A DNA stretch of 64,000 nucleotides from Azorinus chamasolen (Eukaryota > Mollusca > Bivalvia > Cardiida > Solecurtidae), in NCBI GenBank assembly GCA_963576725.1, contig OY755244.1:32337876-32401875 (forward strand), written 5' to 3'. Positions 25,261-37,011 of the stretch are shown piece by piece (within the stretch, counting starts at the first letter, position 1; each line of letters opens with the position of its first letter). The position numbers and the translations under genes are program-made. Below the pieces are notes generated by a model. The model was not told where the DNA came from and searched no databases. It saw only the letters and a list, made by a program, of their open reading frames with translations.

Positions 25261-28200
25261 CAAGCCAAGCCTTAGCCCCCCGGGGGTCAACCAAGCCTTA
25301 GAAACAGCCCTCAGGAGAAGGTGGGCGCCCCGCGCTCACGGGACACCCTCGGTGCACCCAATGAGCGCCCCGGTGAATTACGATGACATTCCGGGGCAAT
25401 CGGGGTCAACTTTATTGCCCCCCGGGGGGCCCCCCGGGGGTCAACCAAGCCTTAGAAACAGCCCTCAGGAGAAGGTGGGGCGCCCCGCGCGCACGGGACA
25501 CCCTCGGTGCACCCCAATGAGCGCCCCGGTGAATTACGATGACATTCCGGGGCAATCGGGGTCAACTTTATTGCCCCCCGGGGGGCCCCCCGGGGGTTAA
25601 CCAAGCCTTAGAAACAGCCCTCAGGAGAAGGTGGGGCGCCCCGCGCGCACGGGACACCCTCGGTGCACCCCAATGAGCGCCCCGGTGAATTACGATGACA
25701 TTCCGGGGCAATCGGGTCAACTTTATTGCCCCCCGGGGGGCCCCCGGGGGTCAACCAAGCCTTAGAAACAGCCCTCAGGAGAAGGTGGGGCGCCCCGCGC
25801 GCACGGGACACCCTCGGTGCACCCCAATGAGCGCCCCGGTGAATTACGATGACATTCCGGGGCAATCGGGGTCAACTTTATTGCCCCCCGGGGGGCCCCC
25901 CGGGGTCAACCAAGCCTTAGAAACAGCCCTCAGGAGAAGGTGGGGCGCCCCGCGCGCACGGGACACCCTCGGTGCACCCCAATGAGCGCCCCGGTGAATT
26001 ACGATGACATTCCGGGGCAATCGGGGTCAACTTTATTGACCCCCGGGGGGCCCCCCGGGGGTCAACCAAGCCTTAGAAACAGCCCTCAGGAGAAGGTGGG
26101 GCGCCCCGCGCGCACGGGACACCCTCGGTGCACCCCAATGGGCGCCCCGGTGAATTACGATGACATTCCGGGGCAATCGGGGTCAACTTTATTGCCCCCC
26201 GGGGGCCCCCCCGGGGGTCAACCAAGCCTTAGAAACAGCCCTCAGGAGAAGGTGGGGCGCCCCGCGCGCACGGGACACCCTCGGTGCACCCCAATGAGCG
26301 CCCCGGTGAATTACGATGACATTCCGGGGCAATCGGGGTCAACTTTATTGCCCCCCGGGGGGCCCCCCGGGGGTCAACCAAGCCTTAGAAACAGCCCTCA
26401 GGAGAAGGTGGGGCGCCCCGCGCGCACAGGACACCCTTGGTGCACCCCAATGAGCGCCCCGGTGAATTACGATGACATTCCGGGGCAATCGGGGTCAACT
26501 TTATTGCCCCCCGGGGGGCCCCCGGGGGTCAACCAAGCCTTAGAAACAGCCCTCAGGAGAAGGTGGGGCGCCCCGCGCGCACGGGACACCCTCGGTGCAC
26601 CCAATGAGCGCCCCGGTGAATTACGATGACATTCCGGGGCAATCGGGGTCAACTTTATTGCCCCCCGGGGGGCCCCCCGGGGGTCAACCAAGCCTTAGAA
26701 ACAGCCCTCAGGAGAAGGTGGGGCGCCCCGCGCGCACGGGACACCCTCGGTGCACCCCAATGAGCGCCCCGGTGAATTACGATGACATTCCGGGGCAATC
26801 GGGGTCAACTTTATTGCCCCCCGGGGGCCCCCCGGGGGTCAACCAAGCCTTAGAAACAGCCCTCAGGAGAAGGTGGGGCGCCCCGCGCGCACGGGACACC
26901 CTCGGTGCACCCCAATGAGCGCCCCGGTGAATTACGATGACATTCCGGGGCAATCGGGGTCAACTTTATTGCCCCCCGGGGGGCCCCCCGGGGGTCAACC
27001 AAGCCTTAGAAACAGCCCTCAGGAGAAGGTGGGGCGCCCCGCGCGCACGGGACACCCTCGGTGCACCCCAATGAGCGCCCCGGTGAATTACGATGACATT
27101 CCGGGGCAATCGGGGTCAACTTTATTGCCCCCGGGGGGCCCCCCGGGGGTCAACCAAGCCTTAGAAACAGCCCTCAGGAGAAGGTGGGGCGCCCCGCGCG
27201 CACGGGACACCCTCGGTGCACCCCAATGAGCGCCCCGGTGAATTACGATGACATTCCGGGGCAATCGGGGTCAACTTTATTGCCCCCCGGGGGGCCCCCC
27301 GGGGGTCAACCAAGCCTTAGAAACAGCCCTTAGGAGAAGGTGGGGCGCCCTGCGCGCACGGGACACCCTCGGTGCACCCCAATGAGCGCCCCGGTGAATT
27401 ACGATGACATTCCGGGGCAATCGGGGTCAACTTTATTGCCCCCCGGGGGGCCCCCCGGGGGTCAACCAAGCCTTAGAAACAGCCCTCAGGAGAAGGTGGG
27501 GCGCCCCGCGCGCACGGGACACCCTCGGTGCACCCCAATGAGCGCCCCGGTGAATTACGATGACATTCCGGGGCAATCGGGGTCAACTTTATTGCCCCCC
27601 GGGGGGCCCCCCGGGGGTCAACCAAGCCTTAGAAACAGCCCTCAGGAGAAGGTGGGGCGCCCCGCGCGCACGGGACACCCTCGGTGCACCCCAATGAGCG
27701 CCCCGGTGAATTACGATGACATTTCGGGGCAATCGGGGTCAACTTTATTGCCCCCCGGGGGGCCCCCCGTGGGTCAACCAAGCCTTAGAAACAGCCCTCA
27801 GGAGAAGGTGGGGCGCCCCGCGCGCACGGGACACCCTCGGTGCACCCCAATGAGCGCCCCGGTGAATTACGATGACATTCCGGGGCAATCGGGGTCAACT
27901 TTATTGCCCCCCGGGGGGCCCCCCGGGGGTCAACCAAGCCTTAGAAACAGCCCTCAGGAGAAGGTGTGGCACCCCGCGTGCACGGGACACCCTCGGTGCA
28001 CCCCAATGAGCGCCCCGGTGAATTACGATGACATTCCGGGGCAATCGGGGTCAACTTTATTGCCCCCCGGGGGTCAACCAAGCCTTAGAAACAGCCCTCA
28101 GGAGAAGGTGGGGCGCCCCGCGCGCACGGGACACCCTCGGTGCACCCCAATGAGCGCCCCGGTGAATTACGATGACATTCCGGGGCAATCGGGGTCAACT

Positions 28201-31200
28201 TTATTGCCCCCCGGGGGGCCCCCCGGGGGTCAACCAAGCCTTAGAAACAGCCCTCAGGAGAAGGTGGGGCGCCCCGCGCGCACGGGACACCCTCGGTGCA
28301 CCCCAATGAGCGCCCCGGTGAATTACGATGACATTCCGGGGCAATCGGGGTCAACTTTATTGCCCCCCGTGGGGCCCCCCGGGGGTCAACCAAGCCTTAG
28401 AAACAGCCCTCAGGAGAAGGTGGGGCGCCCCGCGCGCACGGGACACCCTCGGTGCACCCCAATGAGCGCCCCGGTGAATTACGATGACATTCCGGGGCAA
28501 TCGGGGTCAACTTTATTGCCCCCCGGGGGGCCCCCCGGGGGTCAACCAAGCCTTAGAAACAGCCCTCAGGAGAAGGTGGGGCGCCCCGCGCGCACGGGAC
28601 ACCCTCGGTGCACCCCAATGAGCGCCCCGGTGAATTACGATGACATTCCGGGGCAATCGGGGTCAACTTTATTGCCCCCCGGTGGGCCCCCCGGGGGTCA
28701 ACCAAGCCTTAGAAACAGCCCTCAGGAGAAGGTGGGGCGCCCCGCGCGCACGGGACACCCTCGGTGCACCCCAATGAGCGCCCCGGTGAATTACGATGAC
28801 ATTCCGGGGCAATCGGGGTCAACTTTATTGCCCCCCGGGGGGCCCCCCGGGGGTCAACCAAGCCTTAGAAACAGCCCTCAGGAGAAGGTGGGGCGCCCCG
28901 CGCGCACGGGACACCCTCGGTGCACCCCAATGAGCGCCCCGGTGAATTACGATGACATTCCGGGGCAATCAGGGTCAACTTTATTGCCCCCCGGGGGGCG
29001 GGGCTTGGGTCAACTTTATTGCCCCCCGGGGAGCCCCCCGGGGCAATCAGGGTCAACCAAGCCTTAGAAACAGCCCTCAGGAGAAGGTGGGGCGCCCCGC
29101 GCGCACGGGACACCCTCGGTGCACCCCAATGAGCGCCCCGGTGAATTACGATGACATTCCGGGGCAATCGGGGTCAACTTTATTGCCCCCGGGGGGCCCC
29201 CCGGGGGTCAACCAAGCCTTAGAAACAGCCCTCAGGAGAAGGTGGGGCGCCCCGCGCGCACGGGACACCCTCGGTGCACCCCAATGAGCGCCCCGGTGAA
29301 TTACGATGACATTCCGGGGCAATCGGGATCAACTTTATTGCCCCCCGGGGGCCCCCCGGGGGTCAACCAAGCCTTAGAAACAGCCCTCAGGAGAAGGTGG
29401 GGCGCCCCGCGCGCACGGGACACCCTCGGTGCACCCCAATGAGCGCCCCGGTGAATTACGATGACATTCCGGGGCAATCGGGGTCAACTTTATTGCTCCC
29501 CGGGGGGCCCCCCGGGGGTCAACCAAGCCTTAGAAACAGCCCTCAGGAGAAGGTGGGGCGCCCCGCGCGCACGGGACAACCTCGGTGCACCCCAATGAGC
29601 GCCCCGGTGAATTACGATGACATTCCGGGGCAATCGGGGTCAACTTTATTGCCCCCCGGGGGTCAACCAAGCCTTAGAAACAGCCCTCAGGAGAAGGTGG
29701 GGCGCCCCGCGCGCACGGGACACCCTCGGTGCACCCCAATGAGCGCCCCGGTGAATTACGATGACATTCCGGGGCAATCGGGGTCAACTTTATTGCCCCC
29801 CGGGGGGCCCCCCGGGGGTCAACCAAGCCTTAGAAACAGCCCTCAGGAGAAGGTGGGGCGCCCCGCGTGCACGGGACACCCTCGGTGCACCCCAATGAGC
29901 GCCCCGGTGAATTACGATGACATTCCGGGGCAATCGGGGTCAACTTTATTGCCCCCCGGGGGGCTCCCCGGGGGTCAACCAAGCCTTAGAAACAGCCCTC
30001 AGGAGAAGGTGGGGCGCCCCGCGCGCACGGGACACCCTCGGTGCACCCCAATGAGCGCCCCGGTGAATGACGATGACATTCCGGGGCAATCGGGGTCAAC
30101 TTTATTGCCCCCCGGGGGGCCCCCCGGGGGTCAACCAAGCCTTAGAAACAGCCCTCAGGAGAAGGTGGGGCGCCCCGTGCGCACGGGACACCCTCGGTGC
30201 ACCCCAATGAGCGCCCCGGTGAATTACGATGACATTCCGGGGCAATCGGGGTCAACTTTATTGCCCCCCGGGGGGCCCCCCGGGGGTCAACCAAGCCTTA
30301 GAAACAGCCCTCAGGAGAAGGTGGGGCGCCCCGCGCGCACGGGACACCCTCGGTGCAGCCCAATGAGCGCCCCAGTGAATTACGATGACATTCCGGGGCA
30401 ATCGGGGTCAACTTTATTGCCCCCCGGGGGGCCCCCCGGGGGTCAACCAAGCCTTAGAAACAGCCCTCAGGAGAAGGTGGGGCGCCCCGCGTGCACGGGA
30501 CACCCTCGGTGCACCCCAATGAGCGCCCCGGTGAATTACGATGACATTCCGGGGCAATCGGGGTCAACTTTATTGCCCCCCGGGGGGCCCCCCGGGGGTC
30601 AACCAAGCCTTAGAAACAGCCCTCAGGAGAAGGTGGGGCGCCCCGCGCGCACGGGACACCCTCGGTGCACCCCAATGAGCGCCCCGGTGAATTACGATGA
30701 CATTCCGGGGCAATCGGGGTCAACTTTATTGCCCCCCGGGGGGCCCCCCGGGGGTCAACCAAGCCTTAGAAACAGCCCTCAGGAGAAGGTGGGGCGCCCC
30801 GCGCGCACGGGACACCCTCGGTGCACCCCAATGAGCGCCCCGGTGAATTACGATGACATTCCGGGGCAATCGGGGTCAACTTTATTGCCCCCCGGGGGGC
30901 CCCCCGGGGGTCAACCAAGCCTTAGAAACAGCCCTCAGGAGAAAGTGGGGCGCCCCGCGCGCACGGGACACCCTCGGTGCACCCCAATGAGCGCCCCGGT
31001 GAATTACGATGACATTCCGGGGCAATCGGGGTCAACTTTATTGCCCCCCGGGGGGCCCCCCGGGGGTCAACCAAGCCTTAGAAACAGCCCTCAGGAGAAG
31101 GTGGGGCGCCCCGCGCGCACGGGACACCCTCGGTGCACCCCAATGAGCGCCCCGGTGAATTACGATGACATTCCGGGGCAATCGGGGTCAACTTTATTGC

Positions 31201-31330
31201 CCCCGGGGGGCCCCCCGGGGGTCAACCAAGCCTTAGAAACAGCCCTCAGGAGAAGGTGGGGCGCCCCGCGCGCACGGGACACCCTCGGTGCACCCCAATG
31301 AGCGCCCCGGTGAATTACGATGACATTCCG
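25261..31330. repeat. Satellite domain II: 156-bp monomer
   Basis: About 39 monomers of 156 bp. Diagnostic changes against domain I are GAAACAGCCC, CCGGGGCAATCGG, GGGGCGCCCCGCG and an inserted self-complementary CCCCCCGGGGGG/CCCCCCGGGGG segment after the TTATTG word. The junction at 25,255-25,310 is a scrambled monomer. A short monomer lacking one GC segment occurs at 28,065 and 29,655, and a complex one at 28,990-29,060. Because 156 is a multiple of three, one frame stays open through many units (for example 27,340-29,067 and 29,397-31,301). Confidence 0.95.
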
Positions 31331-34300
31331 GGGCAATCGGGGTGAACTTTATTGCCCCCCGGGGGGCCTCCCAAGCCTTAGAAACAGCCCTCAGGAGAAG
31401 GGGTGCACCCCGCGCGCATTCCGGGGCAATCGGGGTCAGGAGAAGGGGGGCACCCCGCGCGCACCGGGACACCCTCGGTGCACCCCAATGAGCGCCCCGG
31501 TGAATTACGATGACATTCCGGGGCAATCGGGGTGAACTTTATTGCCCCCGGGGGGCCTCCCAAGCCTTAGAAACAGCCCTCAGGAGAAGGGGGTGCACCC
31601 CGCGCGCAGCGGGACACCCTCGCTGCACCCCAATGAGCGCCCCGGTGAATTACGATGACATTCCGGGGCAATCGGGGTGAACTTTATTGCCCCCCGGGGG
31701 GCCTCCCAAGCCTTAGAAACAGCCCTCAGGAGAAGGGGGTGCACCCCGCGCGCACCGGGACACCCTCGGTGCACCCCAATGAGCGCCCCGGTGAATTACG
31801 ATGACATTCCGGGGCAATCGGGGTGAACTTTATTGCCCCCCGGTGGGCCTCCCAAGCCTTAGAAACAGCCCTCAGGAGAAGGGGGTGCACCCCGCGCGCA
31901 CCGGGACACCCTCGGTGCACCCCAATGAGCGCCCCGGTGAATTACGATGACATTCCGGGGCAATCGGGGTGAACTTTATTGCCCCCCGGGGGGCCTCCCA
32001 AGCCTTAGAAACAGCCCTCAGGAGAAGGGGGTGCACCCCGCGCGCACCGGGACACCCTCGGTGCACCCCAATGAGCGCCCCGGTGAATTACGATGACATT
32101 CCGGGGCAATCGGGGTGAACTTTATTGCCCCCCGGGGGGCCTCCCAAGCCTTAGAAACAGCCCTCAGGAGAAGGGGGTGCACCCCGCGCGCACCGGGACA
32201 CCCTCGGTGCACCCCAATGAGCGCCCCGGTGAATTACGATGACATTCCGGGGCAATCGGGGTGAACTTTATTGCCCCCCGGGGGGCCTCCCAAGCCTTAG
32301 AAACAGCCCTCAGGAGAAGGGGGTGCACCCCCGCGCGCACCGGGACACCCTCGGTGCACCCCAATGAGCGCCCCGGTGAATTACGATGACATTCCGGGGC
32401 AATCGGGGTGAACTTTATTGCCCCCCGGGGGGCCTCCCAAGCCTTAGAAACAGCCCTCAGGAGAAGGGGGTACACCCCGCGCGCACCGGGACACCCTCGG
32501 TGCACCCCAATGAGCGCCCCGGTGAATTACGATGACATTCCGGGGCAATCGGGGTGAACTTTATTGCCCCCCCGGGGGCCTCCCAAGCCTTAGAAACAGC
32601 CCTCAGGAGAAGGGGGTGCACCCCGCGCGCACCGGGACACCCTCGGTGCACCCCAATGAGCGCCCCGGTGAATTACGATGACATTCCGGGGCAATCGGGG
32701 TGAACTTTATTGCCCCCCGGGGGGCCTCCCAAGCCTTAGAAACAGCCCTCAGGAGAAGGGGGTGCACCCCGCGCGCACCGGGACACCCTCGGTGCACCCC
32801 AATGAGCGCCCCGGTGAATTACGATGACATTCCGGGGCAATCGGGGTGAACTTTATTGCCCCCGGGGGACCTCCCAAGCCTTAGAAACAGCCCTCAGGAG
32901 AAGGGGGTGCACCCCGCGCGCACCGGGACACCCTCGGTGCACCCCAATGAGCGCCCCGGTGAATTACGATGACATTCCGGGGCAATCGGGGTGAACTTTA
33001 TTGCCCCCCGGGGGGCCTCCCAAGCCTTAGAAACAGCCCTCAGGAGAAGGGGGTGCACCCCGCGCGCACCGGGACACCCTCGGTGCACCCCAATGAGCGC
33101 CCCGGTGAATTACGATGACATTCCGGGGGCAATCGGGGTGAACTTTATTGCCCCCCGGGGGGCCTCCCAAGCCTTAGAAACAGCCCTCAGGAGAAGGGGG
33201 TGCACCCCGCGCGCACCGGGACACCCTCGGTGCACCCCAATGAGCGCCCCGGTGAATTACGATGACATTCCGGGGCAATCGGGGTGAACTTTATTGCCCC
33301 CCGGGGGGCCTCCCAAGCCTTAGAAACAGCCCTCAGGAGAAGGGGGTGCACCCCGCGCGCACCGGGACACCCTCGGTGCACCCCAATGAGCGCCCCGGTG
33401 AATTACGATGACATTCCGGGGCAATCGGGGTGAACTTTATTGCCCCCCGGGGGGCCTCCCAAGCCTTAGAAACAGCCCTCAGGAGAAGGGGGTGCACCCC
33501 GCGCGCACCGGGACACCCTCGGTGCACCCCAATGAGCGCCCCGGTGAATTACGATGACATTCCGGGGCAATCGGGGTGAACTTTATTGCCCCCCGGGGGG
33601 CCTCCCAAGCCTTAGGAACAGCCCTCAGGAGAAGGGGGTGCACCCCGCGCGCACCGGGACACCTTCGGTGCACCCCAATGAGCGCCCCGGTGAATTACGA
33701 TGACATTCCGGGGCAATCGGGGTGAACTTTATTGCCCCCCGGGGGGCCTCCCAAGCCTTAGAAACAGCCCTCAGGAGAAGGGGGTGCACCCCGCGCGAAC
33801 CGGGACACCCTCGGTGCACCCCAATGAGCGCCCCGGTGAATTACGATGACATTCCGGGGCAATCGGGGTGAACTTTATTGCCCCCCGGGGGGGCCTCCCA
33901 AGCCTTAGAAACAGCCCTCAGGAGAAGGGGGTGCACCCCGCGCGCACCGGGACACCCTCGGTGCACCCCAATGAGCGCCCCGGTGAATTACGATGACATT
34001 CCGGGGCAATCGGGGTGAACTTTATTGCCCCCCGGGGGGCCTCCCAAGCCTTAGAAACAGCCCTCAGGAGAAGGGGGTGCACCCCGCGCGCACCGGGACA
34101 CCCTCGGTGCACCCCAATGAGCGCCCCGGTGAATTACGATGACATTCCGGGGCAATCGGGGTGAACTTTATTGCCCCCCGGGGGGCCTCCCAAGCCTTAG
34201 AAACAGCCCTCAGGAGAAGGGGGTGCACCCCGCGCGCACCGGGACACCCTCGGTGCACCCCAATGAGCGCCCCGGTGAATTACGATGACATTCCGGGGCA

Positions 34301-35022
34301 ATCGGGGTGAACTTTATTGCCCCCCGGGGGGCCTCCCAAGCCTTAGAAACAGCCCTCAGGAGAAGGGGGTGCACCCCGCGCGAACCGGGACACCCTCGGT
34401 GCACCCCAATGAGCGCCCCGGTGAATTACGATGACATTCCGGGGCAATCGGGGTGAACTTTATTGCCCCCCGGGGGCCTCCCAAGCCTTAGAAACAGCCC
34501 TCAGGAGAAGGGGGTGCACCCCGCGCGCACCGGGACACCCTCGGTGCACCCCAATGAGCGCCCCGGTGAATTACGATGACATTCCGGGGCAATCGGGGTG
34601 AACTTTATTGCCCCCGGGGGGCCTCCCAAGCCTTAGAAACAGCCCTCAGGAGAAGGGGGTGCACCCCGCGCGCACCGGGACACCCTCGGTGCACCCCAAT
34701 GAGCGCCCCGGTGAATTACGATGACATTCCGGGGCAATCGGGGTGAACTTTATTGCCCCCCGGGGGGCCTCCCAAGCCTTAGAAACAGCCCTCAGGAGAA
34801 GGGGGTGCACCCCGCGCGCACCGGGACACCCTCGGTGCACCCCAATGAGCGCCCCGGTGAATTACGATGACATTCCGGGGCAATCGGGGTGAACTTTATT
34901 GTCCCCCGGGGGGGCCTCCCAAGCCTTAGAAACAGCCCTCAGGAGAAGGGGGTGCACCCCGCGCGCACCGGGACACCCTCGGTGCACCCCAATGAGCGCC
35001 CCGGTGAATTACGATGACATTC
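31331..35022. repeat. Satellite domain III: 146-bp monomer
   Basis: About 25 monomers repeating every 146 bp (for example equivalent points at 31,726, 31,872 and 32,018). They share domain II changes and add GGGGTGAAC for GGGGTCAAC, GGGGCCTCCCAAGCC, and GGGGGTGCACCCC in the variable block. The first unit (31,400-31,480) is a rearranged partial. The last complete word is GATGACATTC at 35,013-35,022, after which the mariner end begins. Confidence 0.95.
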
Positions 35023-35104
35023 ATATACGAGGTCCGATCGATAAGTGTTGAGCATGGAAGCAGTAAAGCAAGGTTGCCCATTTTCAGCCTTATCATTCCC
35101 TCAC

Positions 35105-36068
35105 TAAAAGCATATACGCTATATGTAATATTACGGTACTCCTTCGCTACCTTTGCACATTGGGTGTATATTGGTGTTTTGTTTTGCATTGTGTAATTTA
35201 TATTCACTAGCTACAAAATTGACCTATTCTACATATGTAAGGCAATAGTTTATGTGTAGTTCTGTATGCCATACATAAACCCAAGCGAGGTGGTTCTGGG
35301 TCGTACCTGTATGACGTACTGACACTATACATATAATATTACATTAGAGTTTTGGTGACATGAGTGGGCTGACACAATATAGTCACATTATGGGTATATT
35401 TTCCTTGATTTACGGACATATATACTTACAGAAAAGGATGATTTTGTTTTATCTATGATTCTTAAATTAATTCCGTTTTTAATATTCTTATCGATGTATC
35501 TCATATCTCTCATGTTTCATTTGTTTTAAATATTCTATACGCATTATATAATTATACTCAATTTGGTACATGCAATTTATCTTTTGAACGCACCCATCAT
35601 GTGTGAAAAGAGCGCTATATAAATGTGGTATAATAATATTAATACCATACAAGTATGAGTCATGCAGGAAACACCACATACAAAACACACAGCAGCCCGA
35701 ACAGCACGCCTCGACAAAAAGCAAAAGTACTTCCATATCAAAAGACACAAAGAGACGCACAGACATTACAAACAAACAATAGTGGGAAGATCGAAGTACA
35801 GCCTTGGAACGGTCGGTGACAATTGTCACTGGGTGTTTAAACCGTTTTAGGGGCGTACAATATCACACTGATTCCATCCCCAGCCTTAAAGACAAACAGT
35901 GTAAATAAACTTAGCCCTTCTCCGACTAATCTACAACAGCTGCAATGGCAAACACAGTGGTAAATTGCATGTAAAACGAAAACATATTTAAGTGGAGCAA
36001 ACTGGACCCACCTATTGTGTACTCTATGATTGACCTGCAAACAGAGTATAGCTGCAGGTATATGCAAT
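35105..36068 (+). mobile_element. Insertion 1 in mariner copy 1 (dispersed family R1)
   Basis: Interrupts sequence that is continuous in copy 2. It contains a microsatellite-linked unit (GAGCGCTATATAAATGTGGT at about 35,610) and a member of a dispersed family here called R1. R1 begins GAGTCATGCAGGAAACACC and contains CTTGGAACGGTC and GTTTTAGGGGCG. Other R1 pieces lie at 42,287, 53,815, 59,100 (minus) and 60,700. No transposase was recognised. Confidence 0.6.
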
Positions 36069-36200
36069 GCTATGCAATCAACAGCCCTTGTCACTTGGTC
36101 CGGCTATGCCGAAGTGGTAACACCTCAAAGTAAACAGGGCAAGTGACCTTTGCAAAATAGACAAAACTGATGAAGGAACGGTGATTCAGTATTTGCATAA

Positions 36201-36698
36201 CAAGAGCACCGCGAGACGGGGCAATATACGCCCGAAGGCTGTTCTATAAAATTATGTTGAAAAATAAAGGAGGAGTTAGTTGCACAAGAAATTGCTACCC
36301 GAATCTATCAAAGGGCAATAACTCCAGAATGAAAAATGATATGAGAGTTATCTCACTGATATGCACAACTACACATCAATATCTATCATTCCTGAAAGTT
36401 TGAAGAAATTATGTTGAAAAATAAAGGAGGAGTTAGTTGCACAAGAAATTGCTACCCGAAACTATCAAAGGGCAATAACTCCAGAATGAAAAATGATATG
36501 AGAGTTATCTCACTGATATGCACAACTACACATCCGTATCTATCATTCCTGAAAGTTTGAAGAAATTATGTTGAAAAATAAAGGAGGAGTTAGTTGCACA
36601 AGAAATTGCTAACGGACGGACAGAAAGACGGACAGACGGACGGACGGACGGACGGACGACATGCGCCATACCATAATACGTCCCTTCGGGCGTATAAA
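36201..36698. mobile_element. Insertion 2: element with 157-bp internal repeat and CGCCC termini
   Basis: Bounded near both ends by inverted words (CAATATACGCCCGAAGG at 36,222-36,238; CCTTCGGGCGTAT at the right). It contains about 2.3 copies of a 157-bp unit (ATTATGTTGAAAAATAAAGG at 36,251, 36,408 and 36,565) and a GGAC/GACG simple repeat at 36,614-36,658. No protein is encoded. Structure suggests a non-autonomous DNA element. Confidence 0.65.
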
Positions 36699-37011
36699 AA
36701 GGGTCTAGCATATAAGGCTATTTATGCTGGTATGGCAGCAACACTGTGAAAGGATGTCCCCCGTTTGCTACCATAAAAAGGTGGATGATAGCAGTTAAGC
36801 ATGACAGGGACAGCCGCGAGGATGACCTCGTCATGGATGGCCTGCTACTATGTCAACTCCTATGGTAAGGGTGTCATACGCCTTACAGAGAGATACATAG
36901 CTACATGTATGCAGTGGGGATTTCTCAGGAAATATTTCATTACAAAACCCAAACAGCAGTCAAAACAATGGAAACATCCTGACTCACACCCGCAAAAAGG
37001 GTACACACTGT

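Larger units (their letters stand above)
6490..35022. repeat. Satellite DNA array, about 28.5 kb, three domains
   Basis: A continuous head-to-tail array of related 145-165-bp monomers, roughly 185 copies by length, GC-rich against AT-rich flanks. Conserved words include GAATTACGATGACATTCCG, AACTTTATTG and CAGCCCTCAGGAGAAG. Three successive monomer types occupy 6,490-25,260, 25,261-31,330 and 31,331-35,022. Domains II and III share derived changes (GAAACAGCCC for GCAACAGCCC; CCGGGGCAATC for CCGGGTCAATC), so the array is a linear series, not a mixture. Monomers begin mid-unit on the left, and the array ends mid-unit at the mariner terminus. Open frames inside are by-products of the period (see rejected items). 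Whether it is pericentromeric, subtelomeric or an isolated block cannot be told from the window. Confidence 0.97.

Noticed and set aside
27340..31301. Long open frames (575 and 634 codons) on the plus strand of satellite domain II
   Set aside because: The period is a multiple of three, so openness is automatic. Differences between units are mostly non-synonymous, and no start context, signal or domain is present.
6490..35022. CRISPR array
   Set aside because: There are no unique spacers; the whole unit repeats, and the setting is eukaryotic.
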